Assembly: GCA_937859855.1 (NCBI GenBank)
Contig: CALMAR010000399.1
Span: forward strand, 1 to 37,554
DNA from: an uncultured Kineosporia sp.
GTDB lineage: Bacteria > Actinomycetota > Actinomycetes > Actinomycetales > Kineosporiaceae
Reading direction: 5' to 3'
Length of the DNA stretch: 37,554 bases
This document shows positions 1 to 9,239 of this stretch, piece after piece; the first letter of the stretch is position 1; each line of letters opens with the position of its first letter. A model generated the notes under the pieces. It was not told the origin of the DNA and searched no databases. It saw only the letters and a program-made list of their open reading frames with translations. The position numbers and the translations under genes were made by a program.

Positions 1-10
1 GGGGGCCCCC

Positions 11-75
11 CGGGGGTACGAGCAACGCTCGGGCCCCCGGGGAGCGCTGGGACTGCCCGCCTCTGATTCGAGGCG
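11..75. other. two consecutive GC-rich hairpins at window start
   Basis: The first hairpin pairs 11-16 with 34-39 and 19-23 with 27-31 around a 3-nt loop, with a 2x2 mismatch between the two stem parts. The second pairs 58-63 with 70-75 (six perfect pairs, loop TGATTC). Neither is followed by a T-run, so a classic intrinsic terminator is not supported. They may be the end of a transcription unit or a structured RNA lying mostly outside the window. Otherwise 1-467 holds only the 29-bp repeat; the short reading frames there have no recognisable family or good ribosome binding site. Confidence 0.3.
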
Positions 76-147
76 TCGCCGCTAAAATATCCAGACACTA
101 GAAGGGGCTACACCGGCACCAGTAGGATCACTTCCTCGATCAGTCCT

Positions 148-176
148 TGACACGGTTCGTGACACGAAACCGCGTC
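148..176 (+). repeat. 29-bp direct repeat, left copy flanking the restriction-modification island
   Basis: Identical over 29 bases to 9127-9155. Inside it the unit TGACACG occurs twice, 12 bp apart, and TTCGTG-A-CACGAA forms a dyad, so it looks like a binding or crossover site for a site-specific recombinase or resolvase. The flanking bases differ from those of the right copy, so the repeat itself is the conserved unit. The role as an attachment or resolution site is inferred. Confidence 0.75.
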
Positions 177-467
177 GAAGGATGCTGCTCAGGGCATCCG
201 TCGGGGTGATCGCGCCTGACGCCACACGTGGAGGGCTAGGCCGGCGGGCTAGGTCTTCTTCTCCATCTTCCGACGCGGTCGTGGTTCCGGAATGGGGAGA
301 CTGCCCAGGAGGGACGCGGCGGTGGATGACCGTCTATGCCCTGAGGCAGGACCCACTGGCTGCCGGGATGCAGCTCAGCCGGACAGAACGTCTCTATCTG
401 TGCCGATAGCAGCACGACAGCGAAAGGCTCAGACGACGAGTCGACACCTCCAGCAGCAGGAACACCC

Positions 468-1442
468 ATGACTAGGGACCATTTTCATCGCTTCGAGGTG
501 GACCGGTTGTACTCGATCAGCCACCTCTTTCCGGTGTTCAACGGTCGGCGGGGCATCTATGTACTGGAGTTTGCGAACGGGCAGGAGTACGTCGGCCAAG
601 CGGTTGATGTCGTCCGCCGGTTCGCCGCCCACCGCCGTCGCTGGCCTGATATCCAAGCCATCAGGTTTCTGGCCGTGCCAGCTGCTAGCTCGTTGGACGA
701 GCCAGAGAAGCGTTACATAGCCGGACTCCGCGCGGGTGGCGTCACGCTCAGGAACATCCGTTACTCCGAGGTCGCCGACGATCAGGACGCTGATATCGAC
801 TTCCTGATCGCTCCTGGTGAGCAGCACGCTTGGCTCAACGATGAGGATTCCCAGCTCGAGGATGCGCCCCTGCGGGTGGAGCAGGCGGGCCAGCGAGAGA
901 AAACTTTCCCGAGCTACGAGCGGTTGGTGCGCTCCGGCCACCTGCCCGAGGTTGTCCAAACACTGCGCACCTACATGCACCTCTGCGTTCCCCGGCCCCG
1001 GGCCACCGAACTCACGTTCTGGGCGTTGAGCGCCGCCCCAACCACCAACAAGAGGACCTGGCCCAGGCTCGCAGTCCTGTCGATCAATTCCATGGAGACC
1101 TTGGTTCTGGGCTACGTGAAGCAGGATCCGTCACATACGTGGGGGTTCGTCAACCTTTCGCGCCGTGGGGCCGAGCTCTCTCCGGCTGGCCAGTTCCGCC
1201 GCCGCTTTCGCCACCGGCGCTTCCAGCTCCAGGAGACCGCGTACGAAGCGTCCGGCCCGGACGTTGCACATCTCCCCTTCGACGACACCGCCGACCTGCG
1301 ATCCCTGCTTGAGGATCACGAGAGCGGGATCGTGACGGCTGCCCGCGAACTGAATCTGCGGCTGATGCGTAAGGGCCCCACGATGCAATGGCGATGGCAC
1401 TGCCCACGCCTGGCCGACGATGTCCTCGGACCCGATGTGTGA
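468..1442 (+). CDS. GIY-YIG nuclease-domain protein
   Basis: A 324-residue protein with an N-terminal GIY-YIG domain: GIY at residues 29-31, YVG at 41-43, a conserved Arg at about 50 and a Glu near 80 in a helix (EPEKRYI). This arrangement matches the catalytic Tyr, Arg and Glu of GIY-YIG endonucleases. The C-terminal two thirds has no motif I recognise. AGGAA lies about 7 nt before the ATG. It sits 59 bp upstream of hsdR on the same strand, so it may be co-transcribed and act as an accessory nuclease of the island. The domain call is good; the defence role is inference from position. Confidence 0.72.
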   Translation: MTRDHFHRFEVDRLYSISHLFPVFNGRRGIYVLEFANGQEYVGQAVDVVRRFAAHRRRWPDIQAIRFLAVPAASSLDEPEKRYIAGLRAGGVTLRNIRYSEVADDQDADIDFLIAPGEQHAWLNDEDSQLEDAPLRVEQAGQREKTFPSYERLVRSGHLPEVVQTLRTYMHLCVPRPRATELTFWALSAAPTTNKRTWPRLAVLSINSMETLVLGYVKQDPSHTWGFVNLSRRGAELSPAGQFRRRFRHRRFQLQETAYEASGPDVAHLPFDDTADLRSLLEDHESGIVTAARELNLRLMRKGPTMQWRWHCPRLADDVLGPDV

Positions 1443-1501
1443 CCAGGCTGATCCGATGAAGATCCCGCCTCGGGCGCCCGTGCGCATCTAATCTGAACTC
1501 A

Positions 1502-4270
1502 ATGAGCGGCTCCGTCGATGATTCGCGCCTGGCGGCGGAGCAGCGCGCTCGGGTGCTGATCGATGATCAGCTGGCCGCGGCGGGCTGGCTGGTGCAGGAC
1601 CGCAAGCAGCTCAACCTCTTCGCCGGTCTGGGCGTCGCCGTCCGCGAGGCGATCATGGCGAAGGGGTATGGCCGGGCCGACTACCTGCTCTACGTCGGCA
1701 AGCGCGCCGTCGGGGTGATCGAGGCCAAGCCGGTCGGCACCACCCTGTCGGGGGTGGAGTGGCAGTCGGCGATGTACGCCGACGGGCTGCCGGCCGAGGT
1801 CCGGCTGAAGGCGTTGACCGTTGCGGGCCGGCTGCCGTTCGTGTTCGAGGCATCGGGGACGGAGACGCATCTGACCAACGGCTATGACCCGGAGCCACGG
1901 GCACGGCGGATCTTCGCGTTTCCACAGCCGACCACGCTGGCCCGTCTGGTCCGGGACGCGGATGCCGACCCGGAGCATCCGACCTGGCGGGCGAAGGTCC
2001 AGCAGATGCCGGTGCTGGACAAGGAGGGGTTGCGACCGGCGCAGGTGACGGCGATCGATGGGATCGAAAGGTCCCTGACCGAGCAGCGTTTCGACCGGTC
2101 ACTGGTCCAGATGGCGACCGGCGCCGGGAAGACGTTCACCGCGGTGACGGCGGCGTACCGGCTGCTGAAGTTCGGCGGGTTCACCCGGATCCTGTTCCTG
2201 GTGGACCGGAACAATTTGGCCGATCAGACGGTGGCGGAGTTCCAGAACTACCGCACCCCGGACGATGGGCGCCGTTTCACTGAGATCTACAACGTGGACA
2301 AGCTGACCGGCGCGGGCATGCTGGCCAGTTCGCATGTGGTGGTGTCGACGATCCAGCGGGTCCACCTCGGTCTGCGCGGGCAGCAAGTCACCGAGGATGA
2401 CGACCCGGCCCTGGACGGGTACGTCCCTGACAAGCCGGTCGAGGTGGCGTATTCGGCCGCGATGCCGCCGGAGACGTTCGATCTGGTGATCGTGGACGAG
2501 GCGCACCGGTCGATCTACGGGGTGTGGCGGGGCCTGCTGGACTACTTCGACGCGCACATCGTCGGCCTGACCGCGACGCCGGGCAAACAGACGTTCGGGT
2601 TCTTCCGGCAAAACCTGGTCAGCGAGTACACCTATCCCCAGTCAGTCGCGGACGGCGTGAACGTCGACTTCGACCTCTACCGGATCGCCACCGAACGCAC
2701 CCAGCAGGGCGGCACCATCCCGGCTGGGACGGTGGTGCCGACGGTGGATCGGCGGACCCGCCGGCAGCGGCTGGAGCAGCTGGACGAAGATCTCGATTAC
2801 ACGGCCACACAAGTGGACCGGGCGGTGACAGTGAAGTCCCAGATCCGGCTGGTACTGGAGACGTTCCGGGACCGGCTGTTCACCGAGATCTTCCCAGGCC
2901 GGACGGCGGTGCCCAAGACGCTGATCTTCTGCAAGGACGACGCGCACGCCGAAGAGGTCGTGACCACGGTGCGGGAGGTGTTCGGCAAAGGCAACGACTT
3001 CGCAGTCAAGATCACCTACCAGGCGCGGGATCCGAAGGGTCACCTGCAGGCGTTCCGGACCTCAGCCTCGCTGCGCATCGCGGTCACCGTTGACATGATC
3101 GCCACCGGGACGGACGTGAAACCGCTGGAGTGCGTGTTCTTCATGCGCGACGTCCGGTCGGCGCAGTACTTCGAGCAGATGAAAGGCCGCGGCGCCCGCA
3201 CTATCTCCCCGGCCGACTTCCAGGCCGTCACCCCAGACGCAACCGGGAAGACCCGGTTCGTGGTGGTCGACGCGGTCGGGGTCACCGAGCACGCGTTCGT
3301 CGAGCCACCGCTGAACCGGGTCAAGAGCGCGTCACTGCAGCAGCTGCTGGGCAAAGTCGCCGACCTCACCATCAACGAAGCGGAGACCGCGACCCTGGCG
3401 TCCCGGCTAGCCGCCTTGGAGTTGCAGCTCACTCCCGAGGAGCGGGCCGAGCTGGACGATGTCGCCGGTGGATCGGTGCGGGATGTCGTCCGCGGCCTGG
3501 TGGATGCCGTCGACCCCGACCAGCAAGCCGCCGCAATCACGGACGGCGCGATGGCCGATCCAGCCGCAACGATCCGGGACCTGCTGATGACGGCGATCGA
3601 GCCTCTGGCCGCGAAACCGGAGCTGCGCAACCGGATCCTGGAGCTGCGGCGGGCCCATGACCGGGTGATCGACGAGGTCAGTACCGACGTGCTGCTCGAC
3701 GCCCACGGCGTCATCGATACCGACCGCGCGGCGTCAGTCGTGAGCTCGTGGGGCGCCTACCTCCGCGAGCACCGCTCCGAGATCACCGCCATCCAGCTTC
3801 TCGACGAAGCCCGAGACCGGCGAATCGCATTCGCCGACATCAAAGAACTCGCCGACCGGATCGCCCGGCCACCCCTCAACTGGACCACCGACATCATCTG
3901 GACCGCCTACGAAACCGTTGAGGCCAGCCGAGTCCACCACAGCGACAAGCACACCCTCACCGACCTGGTGTCGCTGCTCCGGTTCACCCTCGGCCAAGAC
4001 GACGAACTTGTGCCCTACGCTGCGCGGGTGCGGGAGCGGTACGCCGGATGGCTGGCCCAGCAAACCCAAGCCGGAATTACCTTTTCGCCAGTCGAACGGT
4101 GGTGGTTGGATCGAATGGCTGACGTCATCGCTTCCTCCGCCGGAATCACCGCTGACGATCTGGACGAAGCTCCCTTCACCGAACGCGGCGGCATCGACGG
4201 GGCCCTCCGCGACCTCGGCGACAGGACAGCCACCGTCATCGACCAGTTGAACGAGGAGCTAACCGCATGA
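1502..4270 (+). CDS. hsdR: type I restriction enzyme, R (restriction/translocase) subunit
   Basis: A 922-residue HsdR of the EcoEI-like type. The N-terminal nuclease module shows D60 and E74-A-K76 (PD-(D/E)XK). The superfamily 2 motor follows: Walker A MATGAGKT at 204-211, DEAH at 332-335 and the TAT motif near 357. A second RecA lobe contains a Q/R-rich MKGRGARTI segment, and a helical C-terminal domain contacts the methylase core. In the R2M2S complex this subunit translocates unmodified DNA with ATP and cleaves it at a distance. Length and motifs look intact. The ATG has no strong Shine-Dalgarno. The stop overlaps the hsdS start by 4 nt (ATGA), implying coupled translation. Confidence 0.95.
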   Translation: MSGSVDDSRLAAEQRARVLIDDQLAAAGWLVQDRKQLNLFAGLGVAVREAIMAKGYGRADYLLYVGKRAVGVIEAKPVGTTLSGVEWQSAMYADGLPAEVRLKALTVAGRLPFVFEASGTETHLTNGYDPEPRARRIFAFPQPTTLARLVRDADADPEHPTWRAKVQQMPVLDKEGLRPAQVTAIDGIERSLTEQRFDRSLVQMATGAGKTFTAVTAAYRLLKFGGFTRILFLVDRNNLADQTVAEFQNYRTPDDGRRFTEIYNVDKLTGAGMLASSHVVVSTIQRVHLGLRGQQVTEDDDPALDGYVPDKPVEVAYSAAMPPETFDLVIVDEAHRSIYGVWRGLLDYFDAHIVGLTATPGKQTFGFFRQNLVSEYTYPQSVADGVNVDFDLYRIATERTQQGGTIPAGTVVPTVDRRTRRQRLEQLDEDLDYTATQVDRAVTVKSQIRLVLETFRDRLFTEIFPGRTAVPKTLIFCKDDAHAEEVVTTVREVFGKGNDFAVKITYQARDPKGHLQAFRTSASLRIAVTVDMIATGTDVKPLECVFFMRDVRSAQYFEQMKGRGARTISPADFQAVTPDATGKTRFVVVDAVGVTEHAFVEPPLNRVKSASLQQLLGKVADLTINEAETATLASRLAALELQLTPEERAELDDVAGGSVRDVVRGLVDAVDPDQQAAAITDGAMADPAATIRDLLMTAIEPLAAKPELRNRILELRRAHDRVIDEVSTDVLLDAHGVIDTDRAASVVSSWGAYLREHRSEITAIQLLDEARDRRIAFADIKELADRIARPPLNWTTDIIWTAYETVEASRVHHSDKHTLTDLVSLLRFTLGQDDELVPYAARVRERYAGWLAQQTQAGITFSPVERWWLDRMADVIASSAGITADDLDEAPFTERGGIDGALRDLGDRTATVIDQLNEELTA

Positions 4271-5619
4271 CGCACTCCTCATGGAAAAGCGTCGTCTTGG
4301 ATGACGTCCTAGATCGCATCGAAGCTGGCAAGTCCTTCTCGGGACCCGCCGGCCCGGCACGATCCGACGAGTGGGGCATCATCAAAGTGAGTGCGATGAC
4401 CTACGGCACCTTTCGTGAAGACGAGAACAAAGCCATCGCGGCCGGGAGCGAGTTCTCTACAGCTCACGAGATTCGGCCGGGCGACCTGTTGGTAAGCCGC
4501 GCCAACACTCGCGACTACGTTGGGGCGTCCGTTCTGGTGCAATACTGCCGTCCAAGACTTCTGCTAAGCGACAAGAGCCTTCGCCTCATTACCAATTCGA
4601 GAGTCAATCGGCGCTGGCTCTGGCACGCACTTTCAAGCCCAGCCTCCCGCGCCTACTTCAGTAATACATCCACCGGTGTCAAATCCGGTATGCGTAACAT
4701 CTCCCAAGCCACACTTCGAAACCTTCCTTTGAGACTGCCCCCTCTGCCGCAACAGCGGCGGATCGTCGATATCCTCGAAGACCATCTCTCTCGCCTCGAC
4801 GCCGCCGACCATCTGATTGCGACGAATCGAGCTCGGGGCGCGTCGCTCCTTGAGCATCTCGTTAGATACCGAGTCATTGGCTCCCACGTTGTTGGGATAC
4901 GCTCATCCCGGCTACTGCCAGCCTCAGAGTCTACCGATGGCGAGCTGGAACTACTGCCCGTTGGCTGGTCATGGCAACGCTTGGGTGACTTGGCCGATGT
5001 CGTTGGCGGCATTACAAAAGACAGCAAGAACCAAGGCGATGCCTCCTGGCCCGAGGTTCCGTACCTCCGAGTTGCAAACGTTCAACGAGGCCGGCTCGTA
5101 CTAGACACGGTGTCGACCATCAGGGCGCCGAAGGCGAAGGTTGAAGCGCTTCGCCTTGAACGCGGCGATGTCCTGTTAAACGAAGGCGGCGATAGAGACA
5201 AGTTGGCCCGAGGATGGATATGGGAAGACCAACTCGACACGTGCATTCATCAGAATCACGTGTTCAGGGCCCGCATTCGTAATGAAGCCATCAAGCCAAA
5301 ACTGCTTTCTTGGGCGGCCAACACTGTCGGTGGTCCCTGGGCTGAGCGCAACGGAAAGCAGACAACCAATCTTGCATCCATCAGCCTGCGCCGCATCCGT
5401 CTCATGCCCATTCCCGTACCACCACAGGAACTGCAGTCCTCCTTGGAACAGCAGATCACTGCTGACCTCGACCGAGTCGCACGACTAGACGAGCAACTGG
5501 CGCAAGCCCAGAGGCGATCCCAAATGCTTCGCCGAGCACTATTGTCGGCAGCGTTCTCGGGACAGTTGACGGGGCGAGTGAGTGATATGGATCGGGTGGA
5601 GGAACTGGCCGATGTCTGA
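4267..5619 (+). CDS. hsdS: type I restriction enzyme, S (specificity) subunit
   Basis: A 450-residue HsdS with the usual duplicated plan: a target recognition domain at about 1-160, a conserved coiled-coil spacer at about 165-205 beginning after LPPLPQQRRIVDIL, a second recognition domain at about 230-390, and a second spacer containing PVPPQELQSSLEQQ and ending in ALLSAAFSGQLTGR. Together the two halves define a bipartite recognition sequence that cannot be read from the DNA. Base composition is less GC-rich than hsdR and hsdM, as is common for exchanged specificity genes. It overlaps hsdR by 4 nt and hsdM by 8 nt. Confidence 0.93.
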   Translation: MTHSSWKSVVLDDVLDRIEAGKSFSGPAGPARSDEWGIIKVSAMTYGTFREDENKAIAAGSEFSTAHEIRPGDLLVSRANTRDYVGASVLVQYCRPRLLLSDKSLRLITNSRVNRRWLWHALSSPASRAYFSNTSTGVKSGMRNISQATLRNLPLRLPPLPQQRRIVDILEDHLSRLDAADHLIATNRARGASLLEHLVRYRVIGSHVVGIRSSRLLPASESTDGELELLPVGWSWQRLGDLADVVGGITKDSKNQGDASWPEVPYLRVANVQRGRLVLDTVSTIRAPKAKVEALRLERGDVLLNEGGDRDKLARGWIWEDQLDTCIHQNHVFRARIRNEAIKPKLLSWAANTVGGPWAERNGKQTTNLASISLRRIRLMPIPVPPQELQSSLEQQITADLDRVARLDEQLAQAQRRSQMLRRALLSAAFSGQLTGRVSDMDRVEELADV

Positions 5620-7132
5620 CGCTCGCCGGTTGGTCGACAAGCTGTGGTCGTACTGCAACGTCTTGCGCGATGACGGTGTCGGCACGATCGAGTACACCGA
5701 ACAGCTGACCTACCTGCTGTTCCTGAAGATGGCGCACGAGCGGGAGATCCGACAGCTCAAGCCGGAACGGATCGTCCCGGCTGACTGCTCCTGGCAACGC
5801 CTGCTCGACGCTGACGGCGACGACTTGGAGGTCACCTACCGGCACATCCTGGAGAAGCTCGGCCGCCAGATCGGCGTGCTGGGCACGATCTTCCGCAAGG
5901 CGCAGAACCGGATCCAGGACCCGGCCAAGCTGAAGCGACTGATTGTGGACCTGATCGACAAGGAGAACTGGTCCGCCACCGGCGTCGACATCAAAGGCGA
6001 CGCCTACGAGGAGCTGCTCAGCAAGGGCGCTGAGGACATCAAATCCGGTGCTGGACAGTACTTCACACCCCGCCCGCTGATCGACGCAATGGTCGACTGC
6101 CTCAACCCGTCCGTCAAGGACACCGTCACCGACCCAGCCGCAGGCACGGGCGGGTTCCTGCTCGCCGCCCACGCCCACGCCTCCCGCGACGCCGAGCAGC
6201 TCACCCCGGCCGAACGCGACCATCTGACAACGGGTTTCGTGCACGGCGTCGAATTGGTCGACAGCACCGCCCGGCTGGCCGCAATGAACCTGCTGCTGCA
6301 CAGCATCGGCAAGCCCACCGGCGAGAGCCCAATCGATGTCCGGGACTCCCTGCTGGCTGCACCACCGCAGAAATGGTCCGTCGTCCTGTCCAACCCGCCA
6401 TTCGGCCGCAAGTCCTCGCTGACCATGGTCGGCGCCGACGGACGCGAGGTGCGTGAGGACCGGGAGATCGAGCGACAGGACTTCATCGTCACCACGTCCA
6501 ACAAGCAGCTGAACTTTATGCAGCACATCTGCACCATCCTGGAGATCAACGGCCGCGCCGGCGTCGTCCTGCCCGACAACGTGCTGTTCGAAGGCGGCGC
6601 CGGGGAGACCATCCGCCGCAAACTGCTGAAGGACTTCGACCTGCACACCATGCTGCGCCTGCCTACCGGCATCTTTTACGCCCAAGGCGTCAAGGCCAAC
6701 GTGCTGTTCTTCGACAAAAAGCCCGCCAGCGAACGGCCCTGGACCGAGCGACTCTGGGTATACGACCTGCGCACCAACCAGCACTTCACGCTCAAGCAGA
6801 ACCGGTTGCAGCGCCACCACCTTGACGACTTCGTCGACTGCTATCTGCCCGGCAAAGCCCGCTCTGAGCGAGTCGAGTCCGAGCGGTTCAAAGCGTTCAC
6901 CCACGACGAGCTGATCGCCCGGGACAAGGCCAACCTCGACATCACCTGGCTCCGCGACGAGTCCCTCGAAGACCTCGACAACCTGCCCGCTCCTGAGATC
7001 ATCGCCCGAGAGATCGTCGAAGACCTCACTGCCGCTCTTGCTGAATTCGAAGCCGTCGCCGCGGCCCTCGAAACTAACCGTGCCAGCGAGACTGCACAGT
7101 CCGAGAACGAAGACAGCTCCGAAATTGAGTGA
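5612..7132 (+). CDS. hsdM: type I restriction enzyme, M (N6-adenine methyltransferase) subunit
   Basis: A 506-residue N6-adenine methyltransferase. An N-terminal helical HsdM_N domain is followed by the Rossmann methylase with the AdoMet-binding motif DPAAGTGGF from residue 174 and the catalytic NPPF at 261-264. I chose ATG 5612 because GGAGG (5598-5602) stands 9 nt upstream. An upstream in-frame GTG at 5582 has no such site. The gene overlaps the end of hsdS by 8 nt. It methylates both strands of the HsdS target to protect host DNA. Its position last in the operon (R-S-M) is unusual. Confidence 0.94.
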   Translation: MSDARRLVDKLWSYCNVLRDDGVGTIEYTEQLTYLLFLKMAHEREIRQLKPERIVPADCSWQRLLDADGDDLEVTYRHILEKLGRQIGVLGTIFRKAQNRIQDPAKLKRLIVDLIDKENWSATGVDIKGDAYEELLSKGAEDIKSGAGQYFTPRPLIDAMVDCLNPSVKDTVTDPAAGTGGFLLAAHAHASRDAEQLTPAERDHLTTGFVHGVELVDSTARLAAMNLLLHSIGKPTGESPIDVRDSLLAAPPQKWSVVLSNPPFGRKSSLTMVGADGREVREDREIERQDFIVTTSNKQLNFMQHICTILEINGRAGVVLPDNVLFEGGAGETIRRKLLKDFDLHTMLRLPTGIFYAQGVKANVLFFDKKPASERPWTERLWVYDLRTNQHFTLKQNRLQRHHLDDFVDCYLPGKARSERVESERFKAFTHDELIARDKANLDITWLRDESLEDLDNLPAPEIIAREIVEDLTAALAEFEAVAAALETNRASETAQSENEDSSEIE

Positions 7133-7315
7133 TCCAAGGCTGTTCCGGATCGACGACGGCCTCGCCACCGAAGTGTGAGTCCTTCACCGCAAGGAGCTAG
7201 CTGGACACGTCGGACCCATCGATCGCTTCGTTAGGGACCAGACGTCGGCTAGGGTTTACACCTCGAAGTGTTTGCCCTCGATGCCTTATGTCAATCCTCA
7301 CTCGGAGGCACTCCG

Positions 7316-7786
7316 ATGTCCTCGCCACGAGATGTACTCATGGAAGTCTTAATGGTTGACTACGAAAACTGCCGCCAGTCAATTGACAAGTTCGATGAGT
7401 ATCGAGCTCGCCTGAAGAGTTGGATGATCACAACCACAGCCGGCCTGGTGGCAGTCTCGTTCAGCTCAAAGGAGTACATCATCCTGTGGTTCGGACTGGC
7501 GATTGTTCCCCTCTTCGCGCTATCAGAGTTCTATTATCTGGATATTCAAGAGGATGTCATCGAGCGCAGTGCCTACCTTGAACCCCTTATTGATTCCCTG
7601 AGACGAGCCGGGCCGGGCCCTGAGCACGAGGCCTACAAATTTGGCATTCGCGATGTCTTCGGGGGTGGTCGCAGACTGAAGATTTCAAAGGTCGCACGCT
7701 GGGCTCTCTATCGAACGTTTAATCCGTTTCTTTATGGTGGCCTGCTGCTAGTAATTTTAGTGATGGCCATCTTGGCCACAATCTGA
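7316..7786 (+). CDS. small membrane protein, three predicted helices, island-linked, unknown function
   Basis: A 156-residue protein. An amphipathic N-terminal helix (DYENCRQSIDKFDEYRAR) precedes two closely spaced hydrophobic segments, at about residues 34-47 and 52-72. A charged cytoplasmic-looking stretch follows, then a C-terminal helix (FLYGGLLLVILVMAILATI). ATG 7316 is chosen because GGAGG lies 7 nt upstream; a GTG 48 nt earlier is unsupported. The layout recalls the SLATT-like two-helix effectors found with defence genes, but I see no diagnostic motif. The gene is AT-richer than its neighbours, suggesting transfer. Confidence 0.7.
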   Translation: MSSPRDVLMEVLMVDYENCRQSIDKFDEYRARLKSWMITTTAGLVAVSFSSKEYIILWFGLAIVPLFALSEFYYLDIQEDVIERSAYLEPLIDSLRRAGPGPEHEAYKFGIRDVFGGGRRLKISKVARWALYRTFNPFLYGGLLLVILVMAILATI

Positions 7787-7818
7787 CAAATGATCGTCAA
7801 GAGGAATCGAGAAGGGCG

Positions 7819-8943
7819 CTAGAGATGTTCACTCGCATTCAACTGAACGTTTTCTACCAAGACTTCGAGAGCTCTCAAGATGTCTCGTTTGGCGACCGGA
7901 ACGACATCTGGAGCGAGAATATAGGCGTCAAGAGTACCTTGCGCACGTGATGATCCTCGGATCGTAGAAACCGCTTGAATGTAGCCCTCAACTGCATCTC
8001 TAACGCTAGGAGTCTGAACGAGCGACGTCGGCTGGACACCGAGAGTGAGGTGACGAGCACCCCTCCACTGTCCGCCCGGCTGGAATGCCCAACCTACCGA
8101 CAGCGGCTCCGTCCGGTCAGGCGTACCGATTCTAAGTGATACACCTTTGGATCCCCAGGCGACTGCAATGCCAAGTGTCGTGCACGCAGCGAAGACATCG
8201 GCCAAGGCCTCCCGATATTCGATATCTAGGATACCCGAGAGGAAATTCGCCTCGTTGGTCTGACTCAATACGCCGGACTTGCCACCTTGACGCAAGGATG
8301 GTCCAGCCACCACTTGGGCTACATAAGCGGTGAGCTCCCGGCCGAGGAGATGTATGACCTCAAGCAAAAAGAAGCGCCCCCGTTGCATGGTGGCGTTGAG
8401 ATACTCCAAGCTGCGGACCATGCTGGAGGTGACACGCTGGGCAGCGACAACAAAAATAAAGTCTCCGGTAGCCAATGCATCCACGAGATGTTCGCGAAGT
8501 GTATGCATCTCATCCTCGCTGATATTCCATCCTGCAAGTTGCACAACCCCCTCCAGATCGGCCGCTTTTAGGTCCGGGTTCTTAGCAAGATGACGCTGCA
8601 CAACGCCACGATCGAAGTCTTCATAGGACAGCTGCCAAAGATCGGAACCGTAGTCCACAACTTGGGCTAATGCGTGACGGAAGTCCGGGTTCTGCGGTCC
8701 CGTCTTGAACTCGACGAGTACGAGATCTCCTGACCGAGCCAAGCACAAGAGATCGATCGAGCCCGACGCCAAGGAAGTCTCTCTACCCACCACCAGCAGG
8801 TCGCCGTCCAGACCTAGATCCTCCGCGGGAATCAGCTGTGGATTCATCTTTACAATCTCCTGCAAGTTGAACTCGCTCGGGGCGGCCTTCTCGATAAGAT
8901 CAAAGAACTCATCGCCACGGCGTACTACAACTTTCCGAGCCAT
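7819..8943 (-). CDS. PD-(D/E)XK nuclease-like protein (NucS/DUF91-like N-terminal domain)
   Basis: A 374-residue protein whose first 110 residues carry a nuclease-type core: D64 in SIDLLCLARSG, then E78-F-K80 in LVLVEFKTG, and Q94 in the helix ALAQVVDYGSDLW. This is the D...ExK...Q arrangement of restriction-like nucleases such as the NucS/DUF91 group. The remaining 260 residues are unrecognised and may bind a ligand or DNA. ATG 8943 follows AGAGG by 6 nt; a GTG two codons upstream is less likely. It converges on the membrane-protein gene with a 32-bp gap. It may be a stand-alone restriction or abortive-infection factor. Confidence 0.68.
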   Translation of the reverse strand: MARKVVVRRGDEFFDLIEKAAPSEFNLQEIVKMNPQLIPAEDLGLDGDLLVVGRETSLASGSIDLLCLARSGDLVLVEFKTGPQNPDFRHALAQVVDYGSDLWQLSYEDFDRGVVQRHLAKNPDLKAADLEGVVQLAGWNISEDEMHTLREHLVDALATGDFIFVVAAQRVTSSMVRSLEYLNATMQRGRFFLLEVIHLLGRELTAYVAQVVAGPSLRQGGKSGVLSQTNEANFLSGILDIEYREALADVFAACTTLGIAVAWGSKGVSLRIGTPDRTEPLSVGWAFQPGGQWRGARHLTLGVQPTSLVQTPSVRDAVEGYIQAVSTIRGSSRAQGTLDAYILAPDVVPVAKRDILRALEVLVENVQLNASEHL

Positions 8944-9126
8944 CGCCACCTCTTAGCTCGAGCTTGAGACCCGAATGGACGGGTAAACTAGAACAAAGAT
9001 CTAGCGCCCTTGCGTCGCCGGATCGAGTATGCTCCGGCTAGGTTCGGACCCTCTAAACGTAGCCAATCTCCGACCGCGTCGGGGCGCTTTGGCAAACGCG
9101 AACGTCGATCCAGGCACCCTCGGTCG

Positions 9127-9155
9127 TGACACGGTTCGTGACACGAAACCGCGTC
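9127..9155 (+). repeat. 29-bp direct repeat, right copy
   Basis: Perfect copy of 148-176 in the same orientation, 8979 bp downstream. In this copy CGTGACACG appears twice with 12-bp periodicity (9126-9134 and 9138-9146), as in recombinase subsites. Its position between the last defence gene and the tRNA remnant marks the right border of the island. Confidence 0.75.
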
Positions 9156-9239
9156 TACTCATGCGGATCTGGTCTCCTATAGCGGCCAAACGCGTGGGTG
9201 CTGGAGCACGAAGTGGCCCGGGTAGCCGCTGTGGTGACC

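Noticed and set aside
182..469. Short genes before the GIY-YIG gene (both strands)
   Set aside because: No ribosome binding site, no family, Arg/Ser/Pro-rich composition typical of chance frames.
5456..7168. 570-codon open frame on the minus strand
   Set aside because: Antisense to hsdM, with no recognisable domain; a by-product of GC-rich third positions.
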